The translations under genes and the position numbers were made by a program. From Planctomycetota bacterium (lineage in GTDB: Bacteria > Planctomycetota > Planctomycetia > Planctomycetales > Planctomycetaceae): DNA of 64,000 nt. Below the pieces are notes generated by a model. The model did no database searches. It saw nothing but the letters and a program-made list of their open reading frames with translations, and was not told where the DNA came from. Of the stretch, positions 1 to 8,316 are shown piece after piece; positions within the stretch are counted from its first letter, which is position 1; the number at the start of each line of letters is the position of its first letter. The stretch spans positions 62,001 through 126,000 of the forward strand of contig JAEZFD010000014.1 of the NCBI GenBank assembly GCA_023417655.1, read 5' to 3'.

Positions 1-368
1 CGGCAAACGGCTGGCGAACCTCCACGACACTCTATGACTACCATTTCGACGCGGATTCAGGCGATCTGAATACCTATGGAAAGCAGCAGCTCACCTGGAT
101 CGTCCATCACGTGCCAGAGCAGTTCCGGCAAGTCCATATTGCGACCAGTATGGAACCACGCCTGAACTCAGAGCGAACACGTAGCGTCGAACAGTATTTG
201 ACCCGACTGCCGGGTTATGATCCGTCGATGGCAGTGACGACGCGGATTGCAGACCCCGAGGGGCGTCCCGCAGTCGAAGTGCAGGCGATCTTCAAGAGCG
301 CCCAAGAGAATATGCCGCCTCCAATCCTTTCCAAAATTACTACCGGTGTGACCGAGACGACGAACTGA
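1..368 (+). CDS. 3' end of an uncharacterised protein (5' truncated)
   Basis: The frame is open from base 3 and ends at TGA 366-368, so only the last ~121 residues are in the window. I do not recognise a domain. The visible part has a Gly-Lys-Gln-Gln-Leu segment followed by 'TWIVHHVPEQ', and later a Pro-rich 'MPPPIL' near the end. It reads as a soluble or periplasmic alpha/beta protein. It lies about 90 bp upstream of the AAA ATPase on the same strand. The next two genes resemble Tad/Flp pilus accessory genes, so this one may belong to that locus; that is inference from position only. No signal peptide can be judged because the N-terminus is missing. Confidence 0.6.
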   Translation, partial: ANGWRTSTTLYDYHFDADSGDLNTYGKQQLTWIVHHVPEQFRQVHIATSMEPRLNSERTRSVEQYLTRLPGYDPSMAVTTRIADPEGRPAVEVQAIFKSAQENMPPPILSKITTGVTETTN

Positions 369-460
369 CATCAAATGATGTTGAGTTGAAGTTCAGAGTT
401 CGCGACCGCATCGAACTCCTCAGTCAGCCCACGATCGAGCCAGGGAAAGGCTTGCCGCAT

Positions 461-1993
461 ATGTCCGCCGATTTTCATCACTCCGATGAACAGGATCATT
501 CCGAACCGTCAGAAGAACTGAATCCTCCTGATTCAGAAGCATTCGAGTTGTCGGAGGAAGTTTACGCCCGCATCGTCGAACAGGTGCAACAGATCCAGAA
601 TTCACTGGCTGCTGCCTCAGGGGCACAGCCTCCGGCTTCATCCGACGGAAAGATCAACCGTGCCGACCATTCGCATTCGCGAGTGAGTGAATTGAATCGG
701 ATCGTCGATCTTCCCGTTGAAATCCCTGTTCCGCGCGAGCCCAACCGGCTTGAGGAAGCTGGCGTTTCACTACTTTCGCTGACTGAGCTGACCCTGAAGT
801 TTCTCTATCTGTCCGGCAATGCAACGTGCCAGAGCATCAGCCAGCAGCTGAAACTTCCAGTTCCTCTGGTGGCGGAAGGACTGCGTTCCTTGCTGCTCGC
901 GGATGATCTGGAGCTCGAATCGGGTGAGTCGGCCGAACTCTCAACGATACGGTATCAGCTGACGGAGTCAGGACGGAATCGCGCACGGGATGTCTTCAAG
1001 CAGTGTCGCTACGTCGGGCCAGCCCCGGTCTCCCTTGAACAGTATCTTCTGCAGTGTCGCCTGCAGTCGGTCTCGCGATTACGGGTCACACAGGAACAGC
1101 TGTCACGTGTCTTCTCGTCGCTGGTGCTGTCTGACGAGATGCTGGCCCGTCTGGGTCCAGCCACCTGCAGCGGCCAGGCGATCCTGCTGTCGGGACCAAC
1201 TGGCAGTGGCAAAACGGCGATCGCGCGCCTGCTAGGGCAGCTCGTCCGGGATCATGGCGGATCAATTTATGTTCCGTATGCGATTTCGGTCGAAAACCAG
1301 ATTATCTCCGTCTTCGACGCCCGCATTCATCAGTCGCTTCCCGACCAGACACCAGGCGAGATTGCAGGAATCGACCGCCGTTGGCGCCGAGTCCGGCGTC
1401 CTGTGATTGAGCATCGCGGAGGTCTCGACGATCAGAAGCTTTGCTATCAATCAGGAGGAGAGAACGGATTGACCGCCGCTCCGCTGCAGCTGAAAGCGAA
1501 CGGAGGAGTTCTGATTCTCGATGACTTCAACTCGCACACACCGCCGACCCGCGCGACTGTGGATCGCTGGATCCTTTCGCTCGAAGATCGGGTCGACCGG
1601 TGGTCGATTCCATCTGGTCGTACGGTCGATGTTCCCTTCGAGATGCTGGCGGTCCTGACCACGAGTCATAAGGCGGCCCACTTCACAGAGTCCCCGTTGG
1701 TTCGCCGGATCCGGCATAAAGTCGAGATCGGACCTCCGACAGAAAGTCAGTTCCGCGAGATGTTCCGTCGCTGCTGTGAGGAACGAAACATCAGATACGA
1801 CGATTGGATCGTATCGCGGCTGCTGGCAACGCAATACAACTCGCAGAATCTGCCGAAGGCAAGCGATTCACGCGATTTGCTGGATGTTGTTGAGGCAATC
1901 TGCCGATTCAGAGGAATACAGGCCCATCTCAGCGAGTCTTTAATCGCTGAGGCATTTCAGGAGTGCGTCGGAAACGGGCGGGCTGTCGCTTAG
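461..1993 (+). CDS. AAA-family ATPase with an N-terminal winged-helix-like region, probable pilus-locus ATPase
   Basis: The protein has 510 residues from ATG 461. This start is preferred over an in-frame TTG at 386 because AGGGAAAGG lies about 10 nt upstream. The first ~60 residues are acidic and poorly ordered. Residues ~100-180 look like a winged helix ('CQSISQQLKLP...VAEGLRSL'). An AAA domain follows, with Walker A GPTGSGKT (245-252) and Walker B 'VLILDD' (350-355). The last ~150 residues resemble the helical lid of MoxR- or sigma54-type ATPases. Known relatives in planctomycetes sit next to Tad/Flp pilus genes, and the next gene encodes a TPR lipoprotein like TadD. Assembly or remodelling of a surface structure is therefore plausible but inferred. 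It is not the canonical TadA secretion ATPase, which has a different domain order. Confidence 0.75.
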   Translation: MSADFHHSDEQDHSEPSEELNPPDSEAFELSEEVYARIVEQVQQIQNSLAAASGAQPPASSDGKINRADHSHSRVSELNRIVDLPVEIPVPREPNRLEEAGVSLLSLTELTLKFLYLSGNATCQSISQQLKLPVPLVAEGLRSLLLADDLELESGESAELSTIRYQLTESGRNRARDVFKQCRYVGPAPVSLEQYLLQCRLQSVSRLRVTQEQLSRVFSSLVLSDEMLARLGPATCSGQAILLSGPTGSGKTAIARLLGQLVRDHGGSIYVPYAISVENQIISVFDARIHQSLPDQTPGEIAGIDRRWRRVRRPVIEHRGGLDDQKLCYQSGGENGLTAAPLQLKANGGVLILDDFNSHTPPTRATVDRWILSLEDRVDRWSIPSGRTVDVPFEMLAVLTTSHKAAHFTESPLVRRIRHKVEIGPPTESQFREMFRRCCEERNIRYDDWIVSRLLATQYNSQNLPKASDSRDLLDVVEAICRFRGIQAHLSESLIAEAFQECVGNGRAVA

Positions 1994-2047
1994 AGCAAAG
2001 TGCTCTGCGGTGATGAGGAACGGATTCGGGAGGTAAGAGTGCTCAAC

Positions 2048-2959
2048 ATGACACCGAAATACCGGCGAATTGCCTTGGGATCGGTATTGGGCTTAATGAC
2101 TTCCGGCTGCATCACCATTGCTCCCAGCAATACGCCTGGGGTCTCCTGGAAATCATTCGGCAAATCCAAAGTCGATCAGGCCAGTTATCAGCAGGCGGTC
2201 GATGACGCCCCTGGGGATCCGAAAGATCCGGCAAAGCTCAAGCTCGCCTATGGCAAGATGATGGAGCAGAACGGACATCCGGATGAAGCCCGGAAATCCT
2301 ATGCGTCTGTTGTCGAGAAGCATCCGAAGAATGTCGATGCACTGCTCGGAATCGCCCGACTCGACTATGCCAGCGCGAACTATGATTCCGCGGAACAGGC
2401 CTATCGCCGGGTGCTGAAAGTCGATACTTCCAACGCCTCAGCTCAGTTCGGACTGGGTCAGTGTCACTCGGCTCAGAAACGCTGGAAAGAGGCTTCTGAG
2501 GTCCTCACGAAAGCGATGCTCGCAGCTCCGGATGAGTCGCAGTATCGCTATGCACTGGCGGTCTCGCTGGTTCATCTCGGAGATGTTGACTCCGCGCTGC
2601 CGCACTTCATTCGCACAGTGGGAGATGCTGAAGCCCACTACAACGTCGGGCTGATCCTGCAGGAAGAAGGCAAGCTGCAGGACGCTGAGCGTCAGTTCCT
2701 GCTGGCCGTCACGAAGAAACCTGATCTCGTCGCCGCTCAGGATTGGCTAGCACACGTCCGTCATCAGCAGTCTGGTGACAGGTCGCCATCCGCACCGCCT
2801 CCGATTGATATCTTTAATTCGAAGGTGCTCCCGGCAGGACACAGCAATCCTGTTGCTCCCTCTCAGGCACAGATTCCTTCTCAGGGAGGAAACTTTGTCA
2901 TGCCGCTCACCTCACAGCAGCTGGAACAGGCCCGGAACCAGTCGCTCCCCGGGGCATGA
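2048..2959 (+). CDS. TPR-repeat lipoprotein, TadD-like
   Basis: The protein has 303 residues from ATG 2048. GTG starts at 2039 and 2000 are also open, and GGGAGGT at 2028-2034 could serve either 2039 or 2048. The N-terminus is a lipoprotein signal: basic residues, a short hydrophobic stretch, then 'LMTSGC' with the lipid-anchor cysteine at residue 21. Residues ~60-230 hold about five TPR units, visible as repeated A-x-x-x-Y and G-x-A segments ('YGKMMEQNGHPDEARKSY', 'YDSAEQAYRRVL', 'GKLQDAERQFLLA'). The C-terminal 80 residues are Pro/Gln/Ser-rich. It lies 54 bp after the ATPase, so the two are probably co-transcribed. TadD proteins are outer-membrane TPR lipoproteins needed for Flp pilus assembly; the assignment rests on architecture and neighbourhood. 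Confidence 0.75.
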   Translation: MTPKYRRIALGSVLGLMTSGCITIAPSNTPGVSWKSFGKSKVDQASYQQAVDDAPGDPKDPAKLKLAYGKMMEQNGHPDEARKSYASVVEKHPKNVDALLGIARLDYASANYDSAEQAYRRVLKVDTSNASAQFGLGQCHSAQKRWKEASEVLTKAMLAAPDESQYRYALAVSLVHLGDVDSALPHFIRTVGDAEAHYNVGLILQEEGKLQDAERQFLLAVTKKPDLVAAQDWLAHVRHQQSGDRSPSAPPPIDIFNSKVLPAGHSNPVAPSQAQIPSQGGNFVMPLTSQQLEQARNQSLPGA

Positions 2960-3055
2960 GTTCGCCGCAGGCATCAATCAGTCATCGAGCAGGCATTCAG
3001 CAGGCAACGTTCATGCACTCACTCGAACCCGCCAGAGTGCGTCAGCCCTCATCAT

Positions 3056-4153
3056 TCAGCCCTGCTCATTCAGGTCAACGTTGATCTCGATTGCATCTTC
3101 AAGAGCCTGACGTAAACGTGGCCGGGCAATTTTGCGTGGCCCGACTTCATCCCGTCGCTGGATCTGCATGCCGGGCTTCGATGCGGCTTCCTCCTTTTCA
3201 TTCCAGAAGTGGGGACGCAGGTCTGTCATCGCACCGAGCTTTCGAGGACGCCGGTCGCGCTTCCCGGTGTAAAGCCCCAATGTCGACTCCCGTGCCGGGT
3301 CTCCAATCGTCTTCGCGATTTGCCGACAGGCCTCGGTGACACTCAGAGAGGGGAAGTGGTCGTTCAGCCGACTGCCTGGAGTCACGCTGGAGATCTGCAG
3401 TCCAGCTAGCCCCAGACTGCGGCGAGCGAGCCTGAGATACTGGACGACCCGGTAGTAATGAAGGTCGGTTTGGACGGCGGCGGTCAGCGATTTCGATTCT
3501 TCGAAATGATACTGCTTTCCCAGTGCATGCGAAGTGATCTGCTCCCGGCTCATGCCTGACCGCTCGCAGCGGCGCAGAAAATGGCCGAGCGGCTCGCCGG
3601 CAATCGACTCGACTCCCAACTTGGCGGCGGCCCGTCGCAATGTCTGCGAAGGCCGAATTCGCATGTCACATCCAGCCAGGTAGAGCTGCCGGAATCCGAG
3701 GCGATAAGCAATGTCGATGGCCTGGATCAGGGAGTCCTGCCAGTCTGTGATCGGGGCTGTTCCCTGACCGGGGAACTGCTGAAAGCCGTTCTGCTGTTCG
3801 CGATCGATGAAATACAGGGAAGGGCATTCGCAGACTTTATAGGTCGTCTCCGGAACGAGATCCATCGCCCGTCCGGCATGCACGAACTTGGTAATGGAAG
3901 GATCGAGATATACAGAGCGATGGAATCGGTTCGTCGGGTCATAGCTCGTCCAGAACTGTGGGCGAACCAGTCCCGCACCTGCCAGGTTCACGGCGAATCG
4001 GGGACAGGGAGAGTTCACGATATCAGCAATCGCGAGTTGTGAGAGAGACGGACCACCGCCGATGATCCAGCAGGGAGTCGCTGCCGGACCTGCAAACTGG
4101 TTTTCAAGCGGAATGGAGACTTGGGTGCCGTCCGTCGACTTCCGGAAAAACAT
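3056..4153 (-). CDS. Uncharacterised DUF115/MptE-like protein at the distal end of the tail-like cluster
   Basis: The protein has 365 residues from ATG 4153. The N-terminus carries 'WIIGGGPSL' (GGGPS at residues 32-36), the glycine-rich loop seen in DUF115/MptE-like (6-hydroxymethylpterin diphosphokinase-like) and related Rossmann-type transferases. It is followed by 'FAVNLAG', 'FWTSYDP' and 'LYLAGCDMR', which fit the same fold. The last ~70 residues are basic and Arg/Pro-rich and look disordered. There is no signal peptide or membrane segment. It lies 114 bp downstream of the baseplate-like gene and in the same direction, so it could be co-transcribed with the tail-like genes. Proteins of this fold occur both in glycan modification and in phage genomes; I cannot assign a reaction. 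Confidence 0.55.
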   Translation of the reverse strand: MFFRKSTDGTQVSIPLENQFAGPAATPCWIIGGGPSLSQLAIADIVNSPCPRFAVNLAGAGLVRPQFWTSYDPTNRFHRSVYLDPSITKFVHAGRAMDLVPETTYKVCECPSLYFIDREQQNGFQQFPGQGTAPITDWQDSLIQAIDIAYRLGFRQLYLAGCDMRIRPSQTLRRAAAKLGVESIAGEPLGHFLRRCERSGMSREQITSHALGKQYHFEESKSLTAAVQTDLHYYRVVQYLRLARRSLGLAGLQISSVTPGSRLNDHFPSLSVTEACRQIAKTIGDPARESTLGLYTGKRDRRPRKLGAMTDLRPHFWNEKEEAASKPGMQIQRRDEVGPRKIARPRLRQALEDAIEINVDLNEQG

Positions 4154-4267
4154 ACGCGCTCCATTGGCAGGAATGCTGAAGAGTCATTTGAGTCGCCCGT
4201 CAAACAGGTTGGGCAAGCCGGATTGTGAGAACGCTTTCTCTTTCGAACGACTTGCAAAACGACTGCG

Positions 4268-6130
4268 CTAGTTATCGATGACATAGGTGATGGCATCGTC
4301 CTCGCTCGTCGACATCTCTTCTTCCGATGAATCGGTCAACTCCTCAGAGTCTTCAGGTTCGCCGGACTGAGACGGAGGAGCTTCAATGCTCTCCTCGAAC
4401 GATGCTTCGGAACCTGGTTCGTCGTTTGAATCCTGTTCACTCGTTTCGCCTGCCCATGAACTGGTCACGGAACTGGATGCGAGTGACAAGTTGCTGGAGA
4501 GCCACTCCGAGCTGGATGCCACTGATTTCCGAGAGCTCATGTCTGGGTGGGAATTCTCCCCGTCGTCCGTGCCCCCGCTGCCAAATCCAGTGGACGAAGA
4601 CACGTCGTATAAACCAGATGATTCTTCGGTCGAGCCCGGCTCGGAGTGCTCGCTCAAGCGCGAGCTCTGCAGGCTTGATTGACCTGACTCGAAGGACGGC
4701 CAGTTCATTGAATCGTCACTCCCGGACAGCCAGAACGCGGAAGATGAGTCGAGCGCCGATGACTCGGAGGAATCCGAAGAGTGCTCGCTGGAAAGGTGTT
4801 CGGATTCGGATGGCGCCGACAAGGAAATCGGCGGCCGCGTCTCACTCCCGCTCGATCGACCGTTGCCGCCGCCATTTCCGCCACCGCCTCCGTCGCCTCC
4901 TCCCCCGTCGTCATCGTCGGACGGCAACGTGACATCGCCTCCATTCGACTGCCGATGATTGGGAAGTTCCCACCGTTCATCCTGCGGCGGCTCCGGCCAG
5001 AGTTCGCGCGGGTCAGCGGGGCCCAGCTCCATGCGAAACCGGGGAATGTGATCGAAGAACACGCGAATCGTCTCCGGTCGCGCGATGATCAGCGGAGCAC
5101 CTGTGTGATCGTTGATCTGAATCTGTCCCAGCCAGGGACGTGGCAATGATTCCCCCGCCAGAGTTTCGATGAAGTAGCGGTGTTTCGGTCGCGAGTACAT
5201 GCGGAAGAATTCCCGTGCAAAGGCGACGCCATCTGCGCGGGTGCGAATCCAGGGAAGCCAGATGCGGATGCGTCGGTCACCGAACTGGCCGCGACTTAGC
5301 GGCTCGAGAAAGTTTGCCCGCCAGCGGAAAGAGCGCCTCGCCACATTCTCCGACTGATCCAGCCGGTCATAGACATAATCACCGGTCAGCAGGATGCGAT
5401 TGAAAACGAATTCCAAATCCTGCGTTTCAGAGAGTGTGGTGAGATTCTTGCGTTCTTCGAACGTCGCGATGACTTCATTGCGTGGCCGCAGAAAGAAGAA
5501 TGTTCCTTGTTCATCCACGCCCCAGTTCGCCCCCTGAGCGCGCAACGCAAGATCCTTCATCAGCGCCCGGATCGATTCTTCCCCTCGAACTTTCAGGCTG
5601 ACGACAGGAGCAGGGAACTCTGGCGTCTCGATGAGGTCAGGGTCATGCTGAATATGACAGGTCGAGGGGAGAGACGAACCGATTAGAAGTCGAATCAGTT
5701 CGTCGGCGGTCGATGTCAAATCGATTGACTGCTGCGCCTGATCAGGATCGTCCGGAAAGAGGTCGGTCGCTCCGAAGAGTCGCGGACGGGTTCCGTCCGC
5801 TTCACTTCCAAATCCGCCGGGGAAGACCTGATTCAGCTCGACGGCCATGCCTTCCAGTCTCAACTGCAGACCGGCGGGGACATTCGCACGTCGCTCCTGC
5901 ACCTGCCCCAGATACCAGCGTTCGCCGTTCTCAGGCTCAAAGCTGATCCAGTCGCCGACCTGCACGCTGTCTCGTTGGTCGAAGTCGTCAGAGAGGACAA
6001 GTTGCCCGCGTCCACAGCCTCCCTGGCGATGCAGATCGAACCAGCAGGATTTCACTGCCGAGAGAGACAGGAGCTGCGGCGTTCCTTCAGGATCAGGACC
6101 ATGCAGCAGGATTCGGCGTTGGAATGACAT
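4268..6130 (-). CDS. Baseplate/tail-hub-like protein with a long acidic Ser-rich C-terminal tail
   Basis: The protein has 620 residues from ATG 6130; a GTG at 6169 would add 13 residues and has no Shine-Dalgarno. Residues 1-~395 are a folded, beta-rich region. A segment near residue 60 ('VQVGDWISFEPENGERWYLG') resembles the OB/FN3-type start of phage tail-hub proteins of the late-control-D class. Residues ~400-425 are Asp/Gly runs. From ~430 to 620 the chain is almost entirely Ser, Glu, Asp and Gly, with repeated S-S-E and S-S-S triplets. It is flanked by a distal-tail-like gene upstream and a DUF115-like gene downstream. The hub assignment is inferred from order and beta-rich content; no catalytic motif is visible. 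The tail region is unusual for a structural tail protein. Confidence 0.45.
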   Translation of the reverse strand: MSFQRRILLHGPDPEGTPQLLSLSAVKSCWFDLHRQGGCGRGQLVLSDDFDQRDSVQVGDWISFEPENGERWYLGQVQERRANVPAGLQLRLEGMAVELNQVFPGGFGSEADGTRPRLFGATDLFPDDPDQAQQSIDLTSTADELIRLLIGSSLPSTCHIQHDPDLIETPEFPAPVVSLKVRGEESIRALMKDLALRAQGANWGVDEQGTFFFLRPRNEVIATFEERKNLTTLSETQDLEFVFNRILLTGDYVYDRLDQSENVARRSFRWRANFLEPLSRGQFGDRRIRIWLPWIRTRADGVAFAREFFRMYSRPKHRYFIETLAGESLPRPWLGQIQINDHTGAPLIIARPETIRVFFDHIPRFRMELGPADPRELWPEPPQDERWELPNHRQSNGGDVTLPSDDDDGGGGDGGGGGNGGGNGRSSGSETRPPISLSAPSESEHLSSEHSSDSSESSALDSSSAFWLSGSDDSMNWPSFESGQSSLQSSRLSEHSEPGSTEESSGLYDVSSSTGFGSGGTDDGENSHPDMSSRKSVASSSEWLSSNLSLASSSVTSSWAGETSEQDSNDEPGSEASFEESIEAPPSQSGEPEDSEELTDSSEEEMSTSEDDAITYVIDN

Positions 6131-6187
6131 CAGAGACTCTGCAGAAAGAAGGAACCGAAGTGGGATCACGCAGGCCAGTCACAAGTA

Positions 6188-6634
6188 TCACGTCTCTTCC
6201 GGCGAACTCCCCAGCAGCACCGGATCGGCAGCATGAATCACGGCGGAATACGTAAAGAGACTCGGGTTTGAGAAATCGACATCGAGTCGAGTGGTGACGC
6301 ACTGTCGGAACGAGCGGACATTTCCGTTGGCATCCTGAAACAGTGCCAGTTCGAAATCGTCGTCCCCTTCGACATGCAGTGCCTGACGCAATTGGTCGAC
6401 GGCTTCCAGCATCTCCTCTTCACTGAGTGTGATGCTCCCGCCCATGCTGCCGAACTGCCCTTCAATGGAGATGTCGACCCCATCACGCGACATGCCGGTG
6501 ATCTGATCCCCCTCCTGTCGGGGAACCTTCAGCTTGAGGTAATCCCAGCTGTCATGCAGACGGCAGGCAAGAATCGGACGTGGAAATTCGAACGAGGCGT
6601 CGCCTCGAATGACAGCGGGTGCAAACGCCCACAT
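6188..6634 (-). CDS. Small distal-tail-like protein of the tail module
   Basis: The protein has 148 residues from ATG 6634. It is beta-rich, with an N-terminal 'FEFPRPI' segment, then 'DYLKLKVPRQEGDQI', 'GVDISIEGQFGSMGG', and a helix 'EEEMLEAVDQLRQAL'. It ends with 'FTYSAVIHAADPVLLG'. The last pattern recalls phage distal tail proteins, whose N-terminal domain docks the tail tube and which often end in a similar 'A.DP..' phrase. It lies 85 bp after the tape-measure-like gene and 57 bp before the hub-like gene, exactly where a distal tail protein belongs in siphoviruses and gene transfer agents. The evidence is position plus weak pattern; no motif is decisive. Confidence 0.4.
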   Translation of the reverse strand: MWAFAPAVIRGDASFEFPRPILACRLHDSWDYLKLKVPRQEGDQITGMSRDGVDISIEGQFGSMGGSITLSEEEMLEAVDQLRQALHVEGDDDFELALFQDANGNVRSFRQCVTTRLDVDFSNPSLFTYSAVIHAADPVLLGSSPEET

Positions 6635-6719
6635 GCAGGGACTCCTGGTCTTCAGGACTGACAGTAAGATTCAAGAATGAGTCACGGCCGGATCAGGCGG
6701 CATTGTCTGTTCCACCGTG

Positions 6720-7580
6720 TTAGCCGCGACGATGCCGCAGCCCGATTCCTTCGAGACGCAGACTGCGGAGCAACTGGTCCACGTCGGCGGTTTCCTGAAT
6801 TTTGATTTCGATCCCACCGAAGTGGTTGTTGGTTTGAGCGGCCGCGGTATTGCGAGACCGGGGAGGGCTCTGGCTGGAGAGTTGATTTGCCCCGTCCCAC
6901 CGCCGCCCCTGTGTCGGCCAAGGGCTCGGTATCGGAAAGGGAGGGAATTGCTGAGACGCAGCGGGAGTCGGGACCTGGACGTTCAACACCGACGGGATCG
7001 GACCGGCTTGTCCCGGAAGAAGTGCTTCGGAAGCCGCTCCCGAATCATTCAATCGATCCAGAGTTCTGACGCCAATTGCAGCCACGGCATCCTGATTGAG
7101 AACGTATTCTCCAGCGGTCAGACGTGCCCTGACCTGATCGATTCCGGTCGGGCCGGAGACGAGTCCCCCCGTCGCGTAACCCCGAGCGGGGATATCGCTG
7201 CCTCCCAGCGTTGTCGTCGTGATCATCCCGCCGAGTGCCGCCCCCATGCTGAGTGCGGCGAGTTGCTGTGCGACAGCTTGCGCGGCCTGAAGAAGCTGCT
7301 GCAAGGACATGACAGCCGAGCCGACATCGATCGACACAGGTTGCTGGCTAATGGACTGCAACTGCTCGCTGATCGACGTCAGTTGTGTCGAAATCCCCTG
7401 TAACGGACGCGCCGTTGACCCCAGCCCTTGCAGAGCCTCCCCGAACTGACTCGTGCTTCCTGAGAGATCGCCCAACTGCTGCTGGAGCCCGCTGAGGGAG
7501 TCCGCGACCTGGCCGAGTTCCTGTTGGAGCCCGGAACTGTCCCCCAGAATCAGGACTGTCAAACTTTCCGTCAGCGACAT
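6720..7580 (-). CDS. Short tail tape-measure-like protein
   Basis: The protein has 286 residues from ATG 7580, whose first base overlaps the TGA of a possible tiny upstream frame (7580-7660). Residues 10-115 are a Gln/Leu/Ser-rich helical coil with repeated 'LQQ' and 'GLQ' units, typical of tape-measure proteins. Residues ~131-178 carry the diagnostic C-terminal phrase: 'GYATGGLVSGPTG', then 'RARLTAGEYVLNQDAV' and 'LDRLND', seen near the C-terminus of many phage tape measures. The rest is Pro/Gln-rich with a basic end. Classical tape measures exceed 600 residues. This length would set a tail of roughly 40 nm by the usual 0.15 nm per residue rule. It sits between the tube-like and distal-tail-like genes. 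No transmembrane peptidoglycan-hydrolase domain is visible. Confidence 0.6.
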   Translation of the reverse strand: MSLTESLTVLILGDSSGLQQELGQVADSLSGLQQQLGDLSGSTSQFGEALQGLGSTARPLQGISTQLTSISEQLQSISQQPVSIDVGSAVMSLQQLLQAAQAVAQQLAALSMGAALGGMITTTTLGGSDIPARGYATGGLVSGPTGIDQVRARLTAGEYVLNQDAVAAIGVRTLDRLNDSGAASEALLPGQAGPIPSVLNVQVPTPAASQQFPPFPIPSPWPTQGRRWDGANQLSSQSPPRSRNTAAAQTNNHFGGIEIKIQETADVDQLLRSLRLEGIGLRHRRG

Positions 7581-7660
7581 CAGCGAAGCTCCAGTGTGAG
7601 GTACAGGATTTGTCCCCGACCTCTCCCGATCGGGTCAGCAGCACGGGCGCGAGCAGCAAT
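7580..7660 (-). other. Possible 26-codon overlapping frame or readthrough extension of the tube protein
   Basis: In the gap between tube-like and tape-measure-like genes, one frame runs from an ATT at 7658-7660 to a TGA at 7580-7582. Its stop shares one base with the tape-measure ATG (TGATG). It would encode a short Ala/Arg-rich peptide ending 'QILYLTLELR'. There is no ATG, GTG or TTG in this frame, so it would need an ATT start, or a +1 (or -2) shift at the tube gene's GTG-TAG-C end. Siphoviruses often use a frameshift just before the tape measure, but for the assembly chaperone, not the tube. Weak evidence. Confidence 0.2.
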
Positions 7661-7667
7661 CGAATGG

Positions 7668-8159
7668 CTACACCCGCGTAATCGTCGGGGCCGTGGCGAA
7701 CGACTTGCCGGTGAAAGCAATCGTGTTCGCATCCTCCCCTTCTGACATCGTCAGCGTTTCCCGGAAGGTTTTGACGAAGGTAATCTTCTCGCTGGCGACT
7801 CCCGCAGGGTCGGTGACAGTGAACTCGAAAGTGAGTGTCTCCTGCTCACCGGCAGACGAAGTGCTGGTGAGGCCGAGTCCGCTCCGAAAGGTCAGCATTT
7901 CATAGAGCTGAAGCGGGTCGCTGGTCGCGCCGATCAACTGAGTCCAGCGTGCGGAGAACGAGATCTCGACCGCTTCGTCATCCCCTTTTCGGAGATGCCC
8001 TGCAGAGATTGAACCACGATCTTTGATCTCAATGGTCTGCTGTCGCTGCGTCCAGCTGAGGTCACCCTGATCGAGCAGTACGGTCAGCGACTTGCTGTCG
8101 CCGTCCTTGATCACCAGTTCGCCATCACGCAGATTTCGGACCAGATTTGTGACTGCCAT
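7668..8159 (-). CDS. Major tail tube-like protein
   Basis: The protein has 163 residues from ATG 8159 ('MAVTNLVRNLRDGELVIKDG'). The longer frame from 8213 adds a Cys/Ser-rich leader without family resemblance. It is almost entirely beta strand: 'LTVLLDQGDLSWT', 'TIEIKDRGSI', 'AVEISFSARWTQL', 'TLTFEFTVTDPAG', 'ITFVKTFRETLTMSEGEDANTIAFTGKSF'. The phrase 'VEISFSARW' with a closing 'tiaftGksf' matches the two-sheet sandwich of phage tail tube subunits, where the last strand closes the ring. It follows the terminator-like gene and precedes the tape-measure-like gene, the standard order. The evidence is predicted fold and order; no sequence motif is unique to the family. Confidence 0.5.
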   Translation of the reverse strand: MAVTNLVRNLRDGELVIKDGDSKSLTVLLDQGDLSWTQRQQTIEIKDRGSISAGHLRKGDDEAVEISFSARWTQLIGATSDPLQLYEMLTFRSGLGLTSTSSAGEQETLTFEFTVTDPAGVASEKITFVKTFRETLTMSEGEDANTIAFTGKSFATAPTITRV

Positions 8160-8316
8160 CTTGTACAGACTCCCTGTTGAGGTGGATGAACAGATATGAC
8201 TTCCCATGAGCAAGGTTCATCGCGGTCTATATCGCAATGTGGACCGGCTCAGGGAGTTTCAAAAGAGGAAAGCTCGAGTTCTCTGAGTTCCCCGAAGACT
8301 TGAGCTTCTGGAAGAA

